Assembly: GCA_029721435.1 (NCBI GenBank) | Contig: CM056578.1 | Span: 18,015,911 to 18,079,910 of the forward strand | Source of the DNA: Gymnothorax reevesii | Taxonomy: Eukaryota > Chordata > Actinopteri > Anguilliformes > Muraenidae | Reading direction: 5' to 3' | Length of the DNA stretch: 64,000 nucleotides | Part shown: piece by piece, positions 12,337 through 25,575 of the stretch | Layout: each line of letters opens with the position of its first letter | Numbering within the stretch: position 1 is the first letter of the stretch | Notes under the pieces: generated by a model | What the model saw: the letters and a program-made list of their open reading frames with translations, nothing else | What the model was told of the DNA's origin: nothing | The model's database searches: none | Position numbers and translations under genes: made by a program

Positions 12337-13263
12337 GATGGATAGTACAACAGCTAGAGAGAGCTCTGGTTATGTTATGAACATTGTGGCCGCCTCGCAA
12401 TTCTCTATGCAGGGAAAACCCCATATGAACTCTGTATCTCCGCAAACTTTTTTATTTCCGATGGTGAGTGGCCTTTTAAACGGGAATCACTCTCGATATC
12501 TTTAGATATGCTTCCCGCATATTTTGCCCACATATTGGAAATGTGAGGGGCACAATCGATTGAGCCTCTTATGAGGAATTTAGGGCCGTTATGGGGCACC
12601 AGCGCAATCGAGCCCGTCAAAGTCAAGGCCTGTATTGACACACAAGGTAAGTTTAACTGTGGTTTCCGCTCATGGGTGGTTTTTCCAATGAAGACTTTTT
12701 TTAAAACCATCCAGGAACAACAACAGCTCAGGAAAATAAGAAAGGGCTATTGCAGGTGAAGCATTCTAAAATTATCAGTTAAACTTCCGGAATCCCCACA
12801 AAATTTACCAACATTTTCATTGATGCAGAAACATAAACATGCTGTGCAAGAACAAGTTTCCAGGTAACCACAGCCAGGCTAGTGAAGTATATGTGTGAAC
12901 AGTGTAATGAATTTGAGCGATTGTCACACTTGCTGTAAGGGTTTAATAATAACGGAAACATTCGTAACCGATAATGAATGTTCACTCATGCTACTCCCCC
13001 GCAATGTGCTAGAGCTGCCTTCTCGTACGCTTCACCTACTTGCCCCTTACTCTTCTCGTTGTCTGGTCATAGTCTACATTAAGAGTGCTTGCAGCTCAAG
13101 GATAATAACGAGTCTGCATTACTAAATGGACACATTCCTCATGCATGTCTGAGCGAAGACTGCTGACCACGCAGGATTACAATGGTTCATGCCTAGAACC
13201 ATGACTATGCATTTTAAATTCAGAGGAAATGGAAAACATGAGGGGAAAAGATAGATGACAGAG

Positions 13264-13340
13264 CAGCATAGTGGTTGAGGAACTAAGTTTATCCCAGACC
13301 CAGTGTTTCAAAAGTTCAAGAGCCCTGTCCAATCTAACCA
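13264..13340 (+). repeat. Decayed tRNA-SINE fragment
   Basis: GAGCAGCATAGTGGTTGAGG matches the A-box head seen at 2399-2466; the B box is decayed (GTTTCAAAAGTTCAAGA). Confidence 0.4.
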
Positions 13341-13812
13341 CATATTCACCATTTGAGGTATAGCAGCATTCTGAAATTCAATGATAGTCCTGGGAAGCTT
13401 GCTACAAGGCTCTGAAGAAACAGAACACATGCACACGCACACATAGATAAAAGAAGGCCACACCTGGCGCTTGTGGTTTGGACGTTTCATGTCCTTTGCA
13501 CATGTGTAACTCGACAGGGGAGGGGAAAAAATAGCAATCAGGACATTCACTGCCGGCATAAACTACAAAGAGTGCCAGAAGACCTGTGTGCTTAAGAGGT
13601 CCTTTGAAGAGCTCCTTTCACAAGCTGGGTGTATCCCAGTCATTCTAGGTCAGGTTACACACACTGGAGGATCAGAGAATCAGATGCTTCCCCAGTTCCT
13701 GAAAGACGTGCTGCATGGGTGTCCCCGTGACTCAGCCATATCCTCTGACCTACCTCCTGAAACCCCTGCCCACGACTCTCGCCCTTAGCATTCCCTTCCT
13801 CTTACTCAGGCT

Positions 13813-13894
13813 GGATTTAACCCACTTGTTGTCACGGAATTCGAGAACACTGCTTAGGGCACGTGTGAGAGCCCTTGGCAATGAGTGGGTTAAA
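13813..13894. repeat. Small hairpin, TTTAACCCACT arms
   Basis: TTTAACCCACTTGTTG at the left pairs with CAATGAGTGGGTTAAA at the right, enclosing about 48 nt. Could be a very short MITE. Confidence 0.45.
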
Positions 13895-16800
13895 GGGGGT
13901 CCACATCATCTCGAGGTGAGAGCTTCTCTCGCCAGTGTCTTGTGGACAAAAAAAAACAATACCTCGCAGCAAAGCCTTGGCAAGAGCCTGAACAAACACC
14001 TTTATATACCCCAGTGAGGCCTTAAAGAATTTGGGGCGAGCACTTGAACGGACTTGTCCCCACTCTGGGGCAACATGCCGCAAAATACTGAGCCAAGCCT
14101 GTTCAAACAGGGAAATCGCAAAGGTTGCCAGATGGCTCATCCTAGTGCACCGATGACTCTGAACTGAGTACAAATTAATATACCATGACCAATTATGGGA
14201 CCTTAACGATACTAGGTCCTACAAAAATCACAGCATCTTCTAGTAAGTTCCAACATCAATGAGAACCAGGAACAAACCTGGTAACTCATTGCAGATCACT
14301 CAAAATATATTACAACCCACGGTAGCACCAACTATGAGAAAATATTTCCGAAGAATCTGAGGTTAGTAAGAGTCCCAATTCTTCAAGCGAATTTAGGCAG
14401 GCAACCATGCATCCATGACTCGGAGGTCCTCCAGTTCTAGAAGTATACTTGTCCAGGAAAACAGAAAAATCAGCAGGATCCACTATCCCCTGTAGCCCAA
14501 GATTCATACTTTGGTAGACACCGCAGACTTCGATTAGAAAAAGGAAATGTACCAATGGCGAAAATGCCAGAGAAAGGGGCAGGAACAAATGTAGCACTAC
14601 CCTGTTTTCTCTATACCCCCCTCCCCATGGTACCTCTAATCTAACCAAACAGACAGGAAGTCAGGCCAAATCTCAATCACAAACACAGGAACGGAAAAAA
14701 TGGAACCTACACCCAGCAAAAAAAAAAGAAGGCAGCATTTCTATTTTTCTCGACTGCCCAGGGGGGACGAGACGAAGAGCCCAAGCGCACTATTTTCAAA
14801 AAAGCCATACTAGGAACTGAAAAAGACCACACTGAGAACTGGACATGGCACCTCAATCCCTCCAACGTTCACCCTCCCCCAACTCAGCCAGACTTACTCC
14901 CTCTGAACAGACTGTGTGGTTACGCTCCACCTAAAATGGCATGTTCCTGCTTGTCGATCGCCAAGGATGCTTGTTCGACGACATGACTGGCCCGGTCTCG
15001 GGCTAAAGGTCCAGCTTTTGAGGCGCTGAAGTCACAGACATTCCTTTGAGCTCAGAGATCGAGCACAACAGGTTTTCCACTGCTTCACAGTGCCCCACCA
15101 AAGCTCTGCGAGACTCCCTCTCTTTCTTTCTCTCCCTCTCTCACTCCTTCTCTCTGAAGGAGGAGGAGAACAAAATGAGATCAGGTCTCAGAGGACTTCC
15201 TCGGAGACAGACAATTTTGGTCAAGTCAAATTCCATTACAGTTGCTGTCTGTGCCACCCTTACCGTTGGCCCAGCACCATCTCCCTGCTGGGTTTCAGCG
15301 CAGCCAGGGCTGCACATGTGCACTGCTCTAAGGAGACAAATCGGCTCAGAGATCATGAACTAATCCCAACCCCTCAACCCCAATAACCAGGAGATGTATG
15401 TACAGTGCATAAATAATGTCCAACTTCAATTCAAAACCAAATCTAACACAAAGCACTGATGGGAATGCCCAGAGAGATCCGATTCGTGGCATAACGAAGC
15501 CTACTTTGCGTGCAACTTGCATCTTCAGAATTGAAGGGACCTGAATAAATCCAGCCCACAGAAATTCCATCTGTATCGAAGGAAGGACAGACAAACTGAT
15601 GCAAAGAAGTACACCTAAACACAAAGTCTCAACCTGCCATAGCTTCAAATACCCTCATAAAACTGACTCCCACGTACAAGTGCCCTTGTCCTTTGATGAA
15701 ATGACCTCCGAAACCTTATCAGTTAAGCTACCCTCTGGGAGTTACCATGTCTGATTTGGTGAAAATCCATCTACACCTTCACTAGATATAGCAAGGACAG
15801 TGTGTGTGGCGAAGGCATAATTTATAAAATAAGACAGAAGGATGATTGAGATGCAATAACAAACAGAGCCTGGAAAACACATTTATGAATGTATCAGGGT
15901 GAGCACCAGAGCCTCAGGCAGAGGTGTAAAATCCAGGTTCAGAAGTCAAAGTCTTTCCAAGTATTTTCTTCCAACCACACAGATTTTCTAATCAAACTAA
16001 TTCTTCACCCAGGAGGCAAAAGAGATCACAGAAATCAGCTGGACGAGTCACAGGTGGTAGAAACACGTGGCTGGATGCTAACTTTCCGACTGCACGACCC
16101 TCAATTTTAGCTTGCGCACTGTCAGGCCTGAGCTGCACCTGTCTGTTGTCTCCATGGTGGCCTAGCCTAGCATCACTGAGGGACAACATTTCTGAACAAA
16201 ATGTTCCAGCCCCCCCATACTGCATTAACACACACTCCTCCAGCCTCCAACATGTCAGGGCGAGGCCCAGCAGTGGAGGTCTGGTCAGGGTTGCGGATGT
16301 TGTGGTTAACCTGAGCCCGACTTCATAAACGAGGGCAAATTTTTCCTCTTCCTCACACACCAGACATGAAGAGTCCCAGGGTCTGAGAGTAATTTTCATG
16401 CATTGCTCCGAATCACAGGCTAAGCCAGCTTTGCCATTTAACCAATATGGTCATTATAAAAAATGTTGGGGTGAACTTTGAGGAACTTTTTCCATTTCAG
16501 GAACAGTCTATTATCTCCATCAGCACAAACTGGGCTTCACCCCCCCCCAACATCACCATCCTGGTTTGAGCAAGGTGGTAATATCAAAGTACTGGAGAAG
16601 ATTTAGACTTTCTGAACCTGCATTTTACTAGCTCCTTCACCAAAAAGGGCTGTTTCTCCTTCCTTGCCTGTGTTCCAAGGCAGAGGCCCTGCTCCAGGGC
16701 CTGAATACATTCCTGTCATTCCTTACATCACCCACCTCTTTCATGCAGCTGGGTTTGATTCACACTAACATCCGAGGTCAGGAGATGCGCTGGAGAATGC

Positions 16801-17427
16801 TGCCCTAGAGCATTACAACAAATCCAGAAGCCCACCTGCGTGCTTCGACTGAGTCCAATTCCTGAGCCATTGTGTCAGGGGATTTCCAAACTGCATGGAT
16901 CCAATCAAAGCCATACAGTATTTCACTGTACGCAGCGTGTTAACTTTTAGCGCATCGCTTGTTACAGTACATGTGTACATGTTTTCTCTTTAACATCATT
17001 TCAACGCAATGCTGAGCCTTCCAGTAGGCTTGCTCAGTGCCACCAAAATGGACCTGACCACTATATCCAGCTAGTCTGTGCAAATTCTGCTTTTGAATAA
17101 AAAAGCTTATCATAAAACAAGTAACACAAGGCATTTAAATGAATGTGACCTAATGTCAACTGCATTATATTTCTTTCCAAGATGTGCTCTCACCCTCCAT
17201 AAGACCGATAGGAAGCCTAGATTATGGGGGCCTCCTTCCCATGAGCCACTGGCCCCTTTGAAGAGTAGGTTTTTATGATGCTCCATTAATATAACACTGA
17301 ATCATTGCTTGAGAACTCTGTTGCTTTCAATTACCAGTAGTGTCATAACATCAGAATGCTCGGTTAAAAAAGTCCAATCACATATCTGTGATCAGAACAA
17401 AGAAGTTCTTTAATCTAGGCCTACACT

Positions 17428-17810
17428 GTCGGCGGCTGACAGCCAGGGTTATATCCCCGAAATTCACCAACCCTCGAAGCCCCCTTTATTAGATTTCCCT
17501 TTACTAGACCAACAATATGAGGCAAATTTGAGGTCTGTGTAAGTAATTGTTCCAGAGATATGGTTTAAAAAAAAAAAAAAAAAACAGATTTGATCAAAAT
17601 ATAGCGCTACCAGGTGGCAAACCTAGTCGTGCATACTTGCCCAAAATCTAATCAGTTCATCCTCTCTACCATATCTACACACATGCTGAAAATGAGAAGC
17701 CAATGTAAAGTATTTTGTGAGTTATCGAGCTAACGGCTAAAATCGGCGGACACAGCAGGTGGGGGCAAAACAAAGATATCCCTGAAACTTGTATTTCAGG
17801 GATGTAATAA
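17428..17810 (+). repeat. Hairpin-ended repeat, copy B
   Basis: Opens with GTCGGCGGCTGACAGCC and TTATATCCCCGAAA, contains a CTACCAGGTGGCAAA motif, and ends in the hairpin TATCCCTGAAA / TTTCAGGGATG. An A-run interrupts it near 17566-17584. Confidence 0.55.
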
Positions 17811-18114
17811 GGTTGATGGATAAGCTAGACAGAAAGAGACAAATGCTCAACTGACAAAGGCCTTTCAATCTTATAGCAGCCTCTCAGAGCAGTACTGGCT
17901 GCATTCCCTTTTCCTCAGCTCATCTATGACAAGGGTTTGGAGGACTTTCACTGCTCCATTCTTTTACTTCCCCCCAGTACCCCCCTCATATTCTCTACCT
18001 CTCAACCTCAATCACCTAATCTCTCTCTTCTCTCTCTCTTATTCTGTCTCCATCATCTACTCCTCCACAGCACTCATTTATTCTCCCTCCAACATCCTCT
18101 CCTTCAATCGCACG

Positions 18115-18351
18115 TGTTATGACCCTGGAGACCTCTGCTGCTTCTAGTGACAGGAGGACTGTTTTTTTCCATGTTTCGTGTTTATTCCATTGCAGGATTG
18201 ATGGCACCTAGAAGGAACCTTCAAAGCGAGTGTCCAAGAGGGAAGGAGAAAGCAACTACATTCCACAGCAAGTTGCTTTTGTAATTAAATTAAAGTGCTT
18301 TTTGTAATTAAATCATTTATTTTTAGATCAGTCAAAAGGCCGGTTGTAACA
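18115..18351 (+). repeat. 5' LTR of the retrotransposon remnant
   Basis: TGTTATG...GTAACA. It shares AGGACTGTTTTTT and TAATTAAATCATTTATTTTT blocks with the 3' LTR. Confidence 0.8.
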
Positions 18352-18769
18352 GATTGGGGGTTCGTCCAGGTGATACAATTCCATTTGATTAAACCCCAGA
18401 CACTTTCGTTTTGTTGCTCCGGTATACATATCATGAGTTGGTCCATTTGGACTTTGTTAATGTGAGCATTGTGGTGCCTTTCACCTGTTAGTCAGCCATC
18501 AGGCAGGTCCTGTGGGGCTTGTCAATTTGTTATTTAACTTTTTTTGGTGAAAATTCTTGGAGGAGGTAAGCTTAGGAGCACAACTGGTAGACTTGTCGAT
18601 TAGTTTTCTAACTATGCTCACAAGTTCACAGTTGCCTCGAGTTTGGAATGAACATTATAGACTAGCACAGGTCATAGTCAAGTAGATGGAACTGGGCAGT
18701 TATTCAGGATCTGGGGAAGTTTCTGTAAATACTCGCTAGAAATTCCAGAGCAGTGTAATTACTTTATTA

Positions 18770-20493
18770 CAACCCCTAGCAAAAAGTATGGAATCACCAG
18801 TCTTGGGCGAGCACTCACTCAGACATTTTATTCTGTAGAACAAACTCAGATAAAAAGCATGAAAAAATAATGAAGTTTTTCAAAAGTGCAACTCCTTGGC
18901 ATTCAGAAACACTAAAAGAAATGAATAAAAAACATTGTGGTGGTCAGTAAATGTTACTTTTACAGACCAAGCACAGGGAATAAAATATGGAATCACTCCA
19001 TTCAGAGGAAAAAAATATGGAATCATGAAAAACAGACAAAGAAATAACAATGAAAACACATCACTAGTATTTAGTTGCACCACCTCTGGCTTTTATGACA
19101 GCTTGCAGTCTCTGAGGCATGGACTTGATGAGTGACAAACAGTATTCTTCATCAATCTGGTGCCAACTCTCTTTGATTGCGGTTGCTAGATCATCTTTGC
19201 AGGTCGAAGTCTTGCTGTGGACGATTTTTTTCAATTTCCACCACAGGTTTTCAATTGGGTTGAGATCTGGGCTATTAGCAGGCCATGACATTGACTAGAT
19301 GCGTCTTTCTCCAAGGAATGCTTTCACAGTTTTTGCTCTGTGGCATGATGCATTGTCATCTTGGAAAATGATTTCATCATCCCCAAACATTTTTTCAATT
19401 GAAGGGATAAGAAAGCTGTCCAAAATGTCAATGTAAACTTGTGCATTTATTGAAGACTTAACCACAGCCATCTCCCCAGTGCCTTTGCCTGACATGCAGC
19501 CCCATATCATCAAGGACTGTGGGAATTTTGATGTTTTCTTTAGGCAGTCCTCTTTGTAAATCTCACTGGAACGGCACCAAACAAAAGTTCCGGCATCATC
19601 ACCTTGTCCAATGCAGATTCGTGACTCATCACTGAAGATAACCTTCATCCAGTCATCCACGGTCCATGATTGCCTCTCCTTAGCCCATTGCAGTCTTGTT
19701 CTTTTCTGTTTAAGCGTCAATGATGGTTTCCTTTTAGCTTTCCTGTATGGAAATCCCATTTCCTTTCGGCGATTTTGCACAGTTCTGTCACATACATTGA
19801 CTCCAGCTTCCTCCCATTACTTCTTCATTTGTCTTGTTGTGCATTTTCTGTTTTCAAGACATATGGCCTTTAGTTGTTTGTCTTGACGCTTAGATGTCTT
19901 CCTTGGTCTACCAGTACGCTTGACTTTAACAACCTTCCCATGCTGTTTGTACTTGGTCCAGATCTTCGATACAGCTGACTGAACAGCCGTCATCTTTGGC
20001 AACCATACATGTAGAGTTACCTTCTTCAAGTTTGATAATCCTGTCTTTGGTCTCAAGAGACATCTCTCTTGTTGGAGCCATGATTCTTGCCAATCCACTT
20101 GGTCCACCAGCCCTCCAAGGTGTGATAACTGCACTGTTTTCAACTGCTGACTAACGAGCAGATCTAATCTGAGGCAGGTGCCCAATTAAGGAAAGGAAAT
20201 TGACTGGGTGTGTCCTTATTTTCTACTCAAAATGGAGTGATTCCAAATCTTTTTCCTCAGAATTGAGTGATTCCATATTTATTTCCCTACACTTGCTCTA
20301 CAAAAGTGACATTTACTGACCATTGCAATGTTTTTTCTTCATTTCTTTTAGTGTTTCTGAATGCCAAGATGTTGCACTTTGGAATGACCTTACGATTGTT
20401 TCATGTTTGTGATCTGAGTTTGTTCTACAGAATAAAATGTCTGAGTAAGTGCTCGCCCAAGACTGGTGATTCCATACTTTTTGCTAGGGGTTG
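18770..20493 (-). mobile_element. Tc1/mariner element, complete ends
   Basis: Ends CAACCCCTAGC and GCTAGGGGTTG, each next to TA (18768-18769, 20494-20495). The inverted repeats are long (over 200 bp), with internal TGGAATCACTCCATT / inverted motifs giving the IR/DR arrangement known from Tc1-like elements. It encodes a damaged DD34E transposase on the minus strand and is inserted in the internal region of the LTR element. Confidence 0.92.
19064..20081 (-). pseudogene. Tc1-type DD34E transposase, broken
   Basis: Read from the ATG at 20081 (MAPTREMSLETKDRI...), with HTH region, GRPRKT hook, catalytic D in FSDES, second D in FQDDN and E in PDLNPIENLW, 34 residues between the last two. Breaks seen: a frameshift early (before ...SAVSKIWTKYKQHGK), a TAA after ...RQMKK and a TAG after ...GERRI. 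The C-terminus ends ARGGATKY and stop at 19064. Length fits the usual 340 residues. The low number of lesions suggests a fairly young copy, but it is not functional. Confidence 0.88.
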
Positions 20494-21380
20494 TACCCGT
20501 TTTGGAGTTTGGGCTGACTGAGGCGAAGAGTGAACTCTGCTTCATTGCTGCTGCTCAGTATTTGGGTTTTTTGTTAGTTAAATGTTTCCTGCGCTGTGCT
20601 TGTACAAACGTATGTTTTTAGCACCTTGAATTCTGGATTGTATTTTAGTTTAAAAACTCTTTTTTTGTTTGGTCCTCAGACAAATTGAATGCACCTCTCT
20701 TGTGACCTGGAAAAACCTAGTAAATTCATCAGTGGCAAGGATTCTTGCAACTGATCGAAAACCTTTGGATTCTGGACTTATCCTAACCAAATAAAAAAAC
20801 AGAAACTTGATCTGGACTGTTCAAATAACACTAATACCTACTGTTTAATGATTTTCACCACTCCTAATTACTGCAAAAGAGGGTCAAACTCAGTTTCTCC
20901 CAAAAGTGACATATGCACTAGGTTTTTTCACATCCCAGGAGACCTGTAGTTCCCTGACAGGGGGGGGAGTGGCCTCGCTTTGAGCTTTTGTAGAACATTT
21001 AGATGCTACATTTTAAGAGTGTTTCTTCTGATGTTGGTCGTTCAGTTGAGGGAAGCTCTATCAAGCGGTGTTTATTTTTGGCATGCAGTTCGGCTCTGTT
21101 CACTTGAGTGTACTGACCGCGTGGTTTTCCAGAGTAAGGCACTGTGTTCTGGTGCCAGTTTCCTGACGTCACTTGAGAGACCTGGAGATGTCTGTGTCCC
21201 CCTGTGCACCGTTGCAGATACGCCATGAGGCTTTGATGTTGTCCTGTGACAGCATCTTCAGTGTATGGCGCTGTCAGGGAGGGTCCTTTGTGTGCAGGCG
21301 GTCCAGGAGACACTCAGTGTCCCTCCTTGTCCCCTTTGGGTCATTATTTGGTGACTGGAGTCACCATCTAACAGAGGGGC

Positions 21381-21717
21381 TGTTATGACCCTGGATATCT
21401 CTGCTGCCTCAAGTGGCGGGAGGACTGTTTTTTGTGTGTCTTGTGTTTGTTTGATTGCAAGATTAGTGGCACCTGGTAGGACCCTTCAAAAGGAGTTTGA
21501 TGTCCAAAGAGGAGGGAGACTGCAATCACACTCCAACAGCAACCACACTCAAAAGTAAGCTTGTTCTGCAGTAACCACTCCATGTCCCAGCGAGGTCTTG
21601 TCGTTTTGGGTCAACTTTTCATTTGTTCATGCGCTTCATATAATTAAATCATTTATTTTTATAACCATGTTGCCTCCCCATTTCATGTTGCGATCAGTCA
21701 GTGGGCTACTCGTAACA
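21381..21717 (+). repeat. 3' LTR of the retrotransposon remnant
   Basis: TGTTATG...GTAACA, 337 bp, preceded by a purine-rich tract. The flanking 5-mers of the two LTRs do not match clearly. Confidence 0.8.
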
Positions 21718-22549
21718 CATTTCTCCTCTCCCTCCATTATAATCCCTCATCACACTCTCTTACTGCCCCTCCACCATCGTCTATCTCCCTCCATCACTCA
21801 ATCTTATTCTCCCAGACCTTCCTCTGATATTCCGAGAACAGAGTTTTTCTCCGTCCCCCCACCCTGTAACACAGTCCACAAAAATCTCAAAATAGATGTG
21901 GTGAAATGCAAAGAACTAACATCTGAACATGTCAAAACAATAACAGAAGCGAACCTGAGGGCAAGGAAGGAGCAAAACAAAGAACTGACTTCCTGTCCCT
22001 TTTTTAAAAATGTGATTTCTTCAGAACTGCAGTGAGCATGCAAGTATGAGCAAGAGGCCAAGGGTCAAAAAGTAAATATTACGCCATTTTTCTTTTGCCC
22101 AAAAACACACCCTGAGCTTAAGCACTGTTAAGAAAAATAAGCGATCAGAAGAGGCAGAGTTTCACTTCCTGAACTTGAGTGTTCTAACATTGCATGATAC
22201 AAGGCATTTGTGTGGGGTTTGCAGTGCAGTTTGTGAGAGTGTGTGGGAGTTAGAGCATGACTGTGTGGGTACTGCCTGCAAGTATAGCATGTAACCACTG
22301 TAAAAAGCATGAGTGCCATTCAGCCAGTGGGTATGCCTGTCTGTGTGAGTGAGCATGTGTGCATGCATGGATAAGAGAGCATGAGCACCTCTCCGCCCAG
22401 CCAGAAAAAAAAGTCACCATTTTGGGCTAATAATGAAGAGCCTATGATTGAGTCATTATTGCAATGATTAATCAGTTTTGGCTGGCAACAATTCTTTGAA
22501 CCCTGACTGATGCAGAGTGTATCTTCTCTTTTTTTTTTTTTTTTTTACA

Positions 22550-23410
22550 GCCATGTTTAAAGACATGTCCCATGGTGGTGGAAAAATGTTACTGCGTTTC
22601 AAGAGGGGCAAATTATTGGCCTGCATCAAGCAAAGAAAACAACTAAGGTGATTGTTGAAATCAATGAAACTGGGATAAGAACTATCCAATGCATTATTAA
22701 AAACCTGGAATGATAGAGGTGAACTGACAAATTTGGAAAACAAATGGCTCTGAAAAAAATCATGAATGATCGTGATCGAAAATCACAAGAACGCCTGGTG
22801 AAATCTAATCATTAAAAAAAAAAATCGACAGAACAACTCATGGCTGTGTTTAACTCTGACAGTAAGAGCATTTCCACATGCACAAAGAGACGAGAACATG
22901 CCAGATTGAGACTAAACAGCTGCATCGCCACAAGAAAGCCACTTGTTAGTGAAGTTGTTAGTGAGCCAGGGTTATGATCTGGGGTTGCTTCAATTGGTAA
23001 GGTCTGGGCTCAGCAAGGTTACGGAGCATTAAAATGAAGTCAGCAGATTACCCAAAAGTACTGAATTACAATGTTATCCCGTCAATAGATCTTTTAATCC
23101 CTGCCAGCACAGACATATTCCAGGATGACGATGGGAAGATTTATTGCGTACAAATAGTGAAAGAGTGGTTCAAGCATGAGGATCATTGAGACACATGAAT
23201 GGGGAAGAACAGAATCCTGACCTTAACCGACTGAAAGTCTTAAGGATGTATTGTAGAAGGCTTTCCGGCGAGGTTTGAAGCTCCTGCCATCAGTAAAAGA
23301 TCTTGGCAAAAAATTATTGCAACACTGTGCCAAATGTGTGCCGTGATCAAAGCAAGGGCTGTCCGACAAAATATTAGAGAGAATCACTTGTTTGGCGAGG
23401 CACAGTAAAT
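22550..23410 (+). pseudogene. Decayed Tc1-type transposase
   Basis: Plus-strand pieces in several frames: GQIIGLHQAKKTTKVIVEIN, DRDRKSQERLVKSN, VMIWGCFNW, IFQDDDGKI, and a NPDLNRL remnant. They follow the order of a Tc1-like transposase of a different family from the 18.8-kb copy. Many stops and frameshifts; no inverted repeats recognised. Confidence 0.8.
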
Positions 23411-25271
23411 GTGTGTCCAATGGGTTATTTGCATGCTTGTGAGAGAGGGAATAATGGCATATATGACAATAACGCGATAAATGTTACTTCATAAACTCAG
23501 AAAGTTCTCTCCCTTCAAAAAAAAAAAAAACAATGCAATGACTATGTGAACAGTGGACTTCCTCATACTAGAATGAGTGTTTTCCAAAGATAAAATTAAC
23601 CTGCTTAGTGCAATTCCTCTCAGTGTCTGGCAGCATGAGAGATTATATCCTCGGCGAGTGATTTATCTGACAAAACCACAACTCTGTCAGAGGCCGATGA
23701 TATTATTAACAGGTTCTATAAATAAATCAGACACACGATTCATCGCCACAAAGAATTCAAGAAGCACGTTTGACAACTCAAACGAGCGCCAATACAAAAA
23801 CAGCCTCACATGCGGGCATTCACAATGCTTTATTTTTATCAGATAGTTTTTATCAGATACTATTTTTGACATTTTGAAACCTCAAGAAAAACTGGTGCAG
23901 AATTTTAAAAAAATGGCAGGACACAAAAAAATGTACTTACAATAGTTCAACTAGCTAAAAATATCAAACACATTAAACCAGTCGCTCTAAATAAATTCCA
24001 GTTAGAAGGTGCATTCTTGCCATTTTCTCTGCATTACGACGCCCAATAGACAGGCTGGTTTGCTAACTATAAATGTGTTTTATCACAAGCTGACTATCAA
24101 CTTACTTTGCGGCCATTCCTTGCCGACATTAGTAAGGTAATCTATTGAATAGCTGATGGCAGCATTACGCTGTTGCATTAGTAATATCAGGTAACAAAGC
24201 AAAATTAATACAATGGAAAAGTGTATTTCGTGTATTAAGCAGATTAGTTTGTCAAGTACAGTGAAACCTCTTATGCAACCCTTTCGTAGATACTGGTGCT
24301 TGTCATACGAGATATTTTGCCAAAATAAAGATTCTACAGAGGTTGGTATTAATGTATGCAGAGAACATGGCTAGACTGGACTTTGCATTTAGGATAATTA
24401 CCAGAGCCCCGTCAATCCATCAGTTTCTCCAACATCTGCAGCAATACTTTGTAATTATAATTCTTAGAAAGTTCTCCCAATGTTTCAAGATACCAGCCAA
24501 AATAAAATGCAACGTCAAAACAGAGCTACATAAAGAGTGCTAAATTTTGTAAACAACAGTCAGCAGGGACACAGCGAGGCCCATTTTAGAGGGGCTTTAG
24601 CCCTCCTGAAAAGTTTTTAAACCCCCAAATTAGGGTACATTTTTAGTTTAAAAATTTTAAATCATGAATAGCTAGGATAGAACAGGACAGGCAAGGCCAG
24701 GCCACACCAGAGTCCCCCCCTAAAAGTAAATTCTTAGCTCCCCAGTCCATAAATCTCTAGTGACGTCCCACAAGCACATGAAAACATAGAATATTCCCAC
24801 ATAGAACATCGCTGATAAATTGCATTAACCCTCCAAATAACCTTGTTCAGTCAAGTCTAGTCGCCTCGAGGGCTTAGGAAACAGGTCACGGAGCTGTTCT
24901 AGAAAACAACAGCTGCTCAACACAAATAAAGAGGCAAATTGTGTTTTGTGAGGTGCGCAGAATAAATGAGAGTCCGCACAGACTGCAAACAAAAACAAAA
25001 AAATGCCACTCTCTCGCACATCTCAGAAGAGCCTGGTTCTCAGCGAGTCATAGAAAGAGAAAAGAAAGAGGGATGACAGATGAATTAAGCCTCAGAAACC
25101 CGTGGGATACCAGCTGACACTGTGGTGACACATGAAAGGGAGTGACGACCAGGCAGGACTTTACCCTGCAGGTGTTACACAAAGGAACACATGGGAGCGA
25201 TGAGGAGCTAAACCGCTATGTGCGCAATGAGTCGCTGTGCTCTCATCTCACCTAGTCATGGTACTGTACTT

Positions 25272-25273
<2 letters not shown>

Positions 25274-25310
<37 letters not shown>
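25274..25310 (+). repeat. (GT)n microsatellite
   Basis: Uninterrupted run of about 18 units followed by a GTGC-rich tail to about 25430. Confidence 0.95.
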
Positions 25311-25312
<2 letters not shown>

Positions 25313-25575
25313 TGAGCACATGCATGTGAGATAGTGCGCATGTGCAAATGCATGTGTGTGCATGCTCTTTTGAGAGAATTTTTATGTTTGTGCACAGGTA
25401 AGAGTATGTGTGAGTGCGTGTGAGCGTTTGTTTGTATACCTGCATACATATGTGACCTCTATGTGCTCATGGGAATTCTATGTGTTTGGAAGAGGAAGAT
25501 TACGTCAGTGAGTTTTGAGACTGGGCGTGCCTTACTGAGTGGCTTCATCTGTAGTTACAGTTAACAAAATCTGAC

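Larger units (their letters stand above)
18115..21717 (+). mobile_element. LTR retrotransposon remnant with two LTRs
   Basis: Two direct copies starting TGTTATGACCCTGGA and ending GTAACA: 5' LTR 18115-18351 and 3' LTR 21381-21717. The 5' LTR lacks an internal block of roughly 100 bp. Right after the 5' LTR is TTGGGGGTTCGTCCAGG, resembling a tRNA primer-binding site, and a purine-rich tract (ACAGAGGGGC) lies just before the 3' LTR. The internal part has no recognisable gag or pol and is split by a Tc1 copy at 18770-20493; excluding it leaves only about 1.3 kb. So this is a deleted or non-autonomous element. Confidence 0.8.
1..25575 (-). other. Presumed PFDN1 intron 3 (open at left edge)
   Basis: No PFDN1 exon 4 was recognised here. 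The stretch holds the repeats listed separately. The parts 1-1000, 3430-6060, 6830-8340, 10780-12140, 12340-17420, 21720-22550 and 23420-25270 show nothing I can name beyond short homopolymers (a 14-G run near 7781-7794, G-runs near 7134) and pyrimidine-rich tracts (15115-15165, 17990-18060). Confidence 0.5.

Noticed and set aside
12405..12710. 101-residue minus-strand frame
   Set aside because: No recognised family, no splice or start support, next to MITE sequence.
13588..13788. 66-residue plus-strand frame starting MLKRSFEELL
   Set aside because: Short, no homology recognised, no splice context.
17428..17810. Helitron ends
   Set aside because: 3' hairpins are present in this repeat family, but no CTRR follows them and no 5' TC start is evident.
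1..25575. PFDN1 exon 4
   Set aside because: Looked for a minus-strand block encoding the end of the second helix (LERSVKEAEDNIREML-like) and saw none; a tblastn would settle it.
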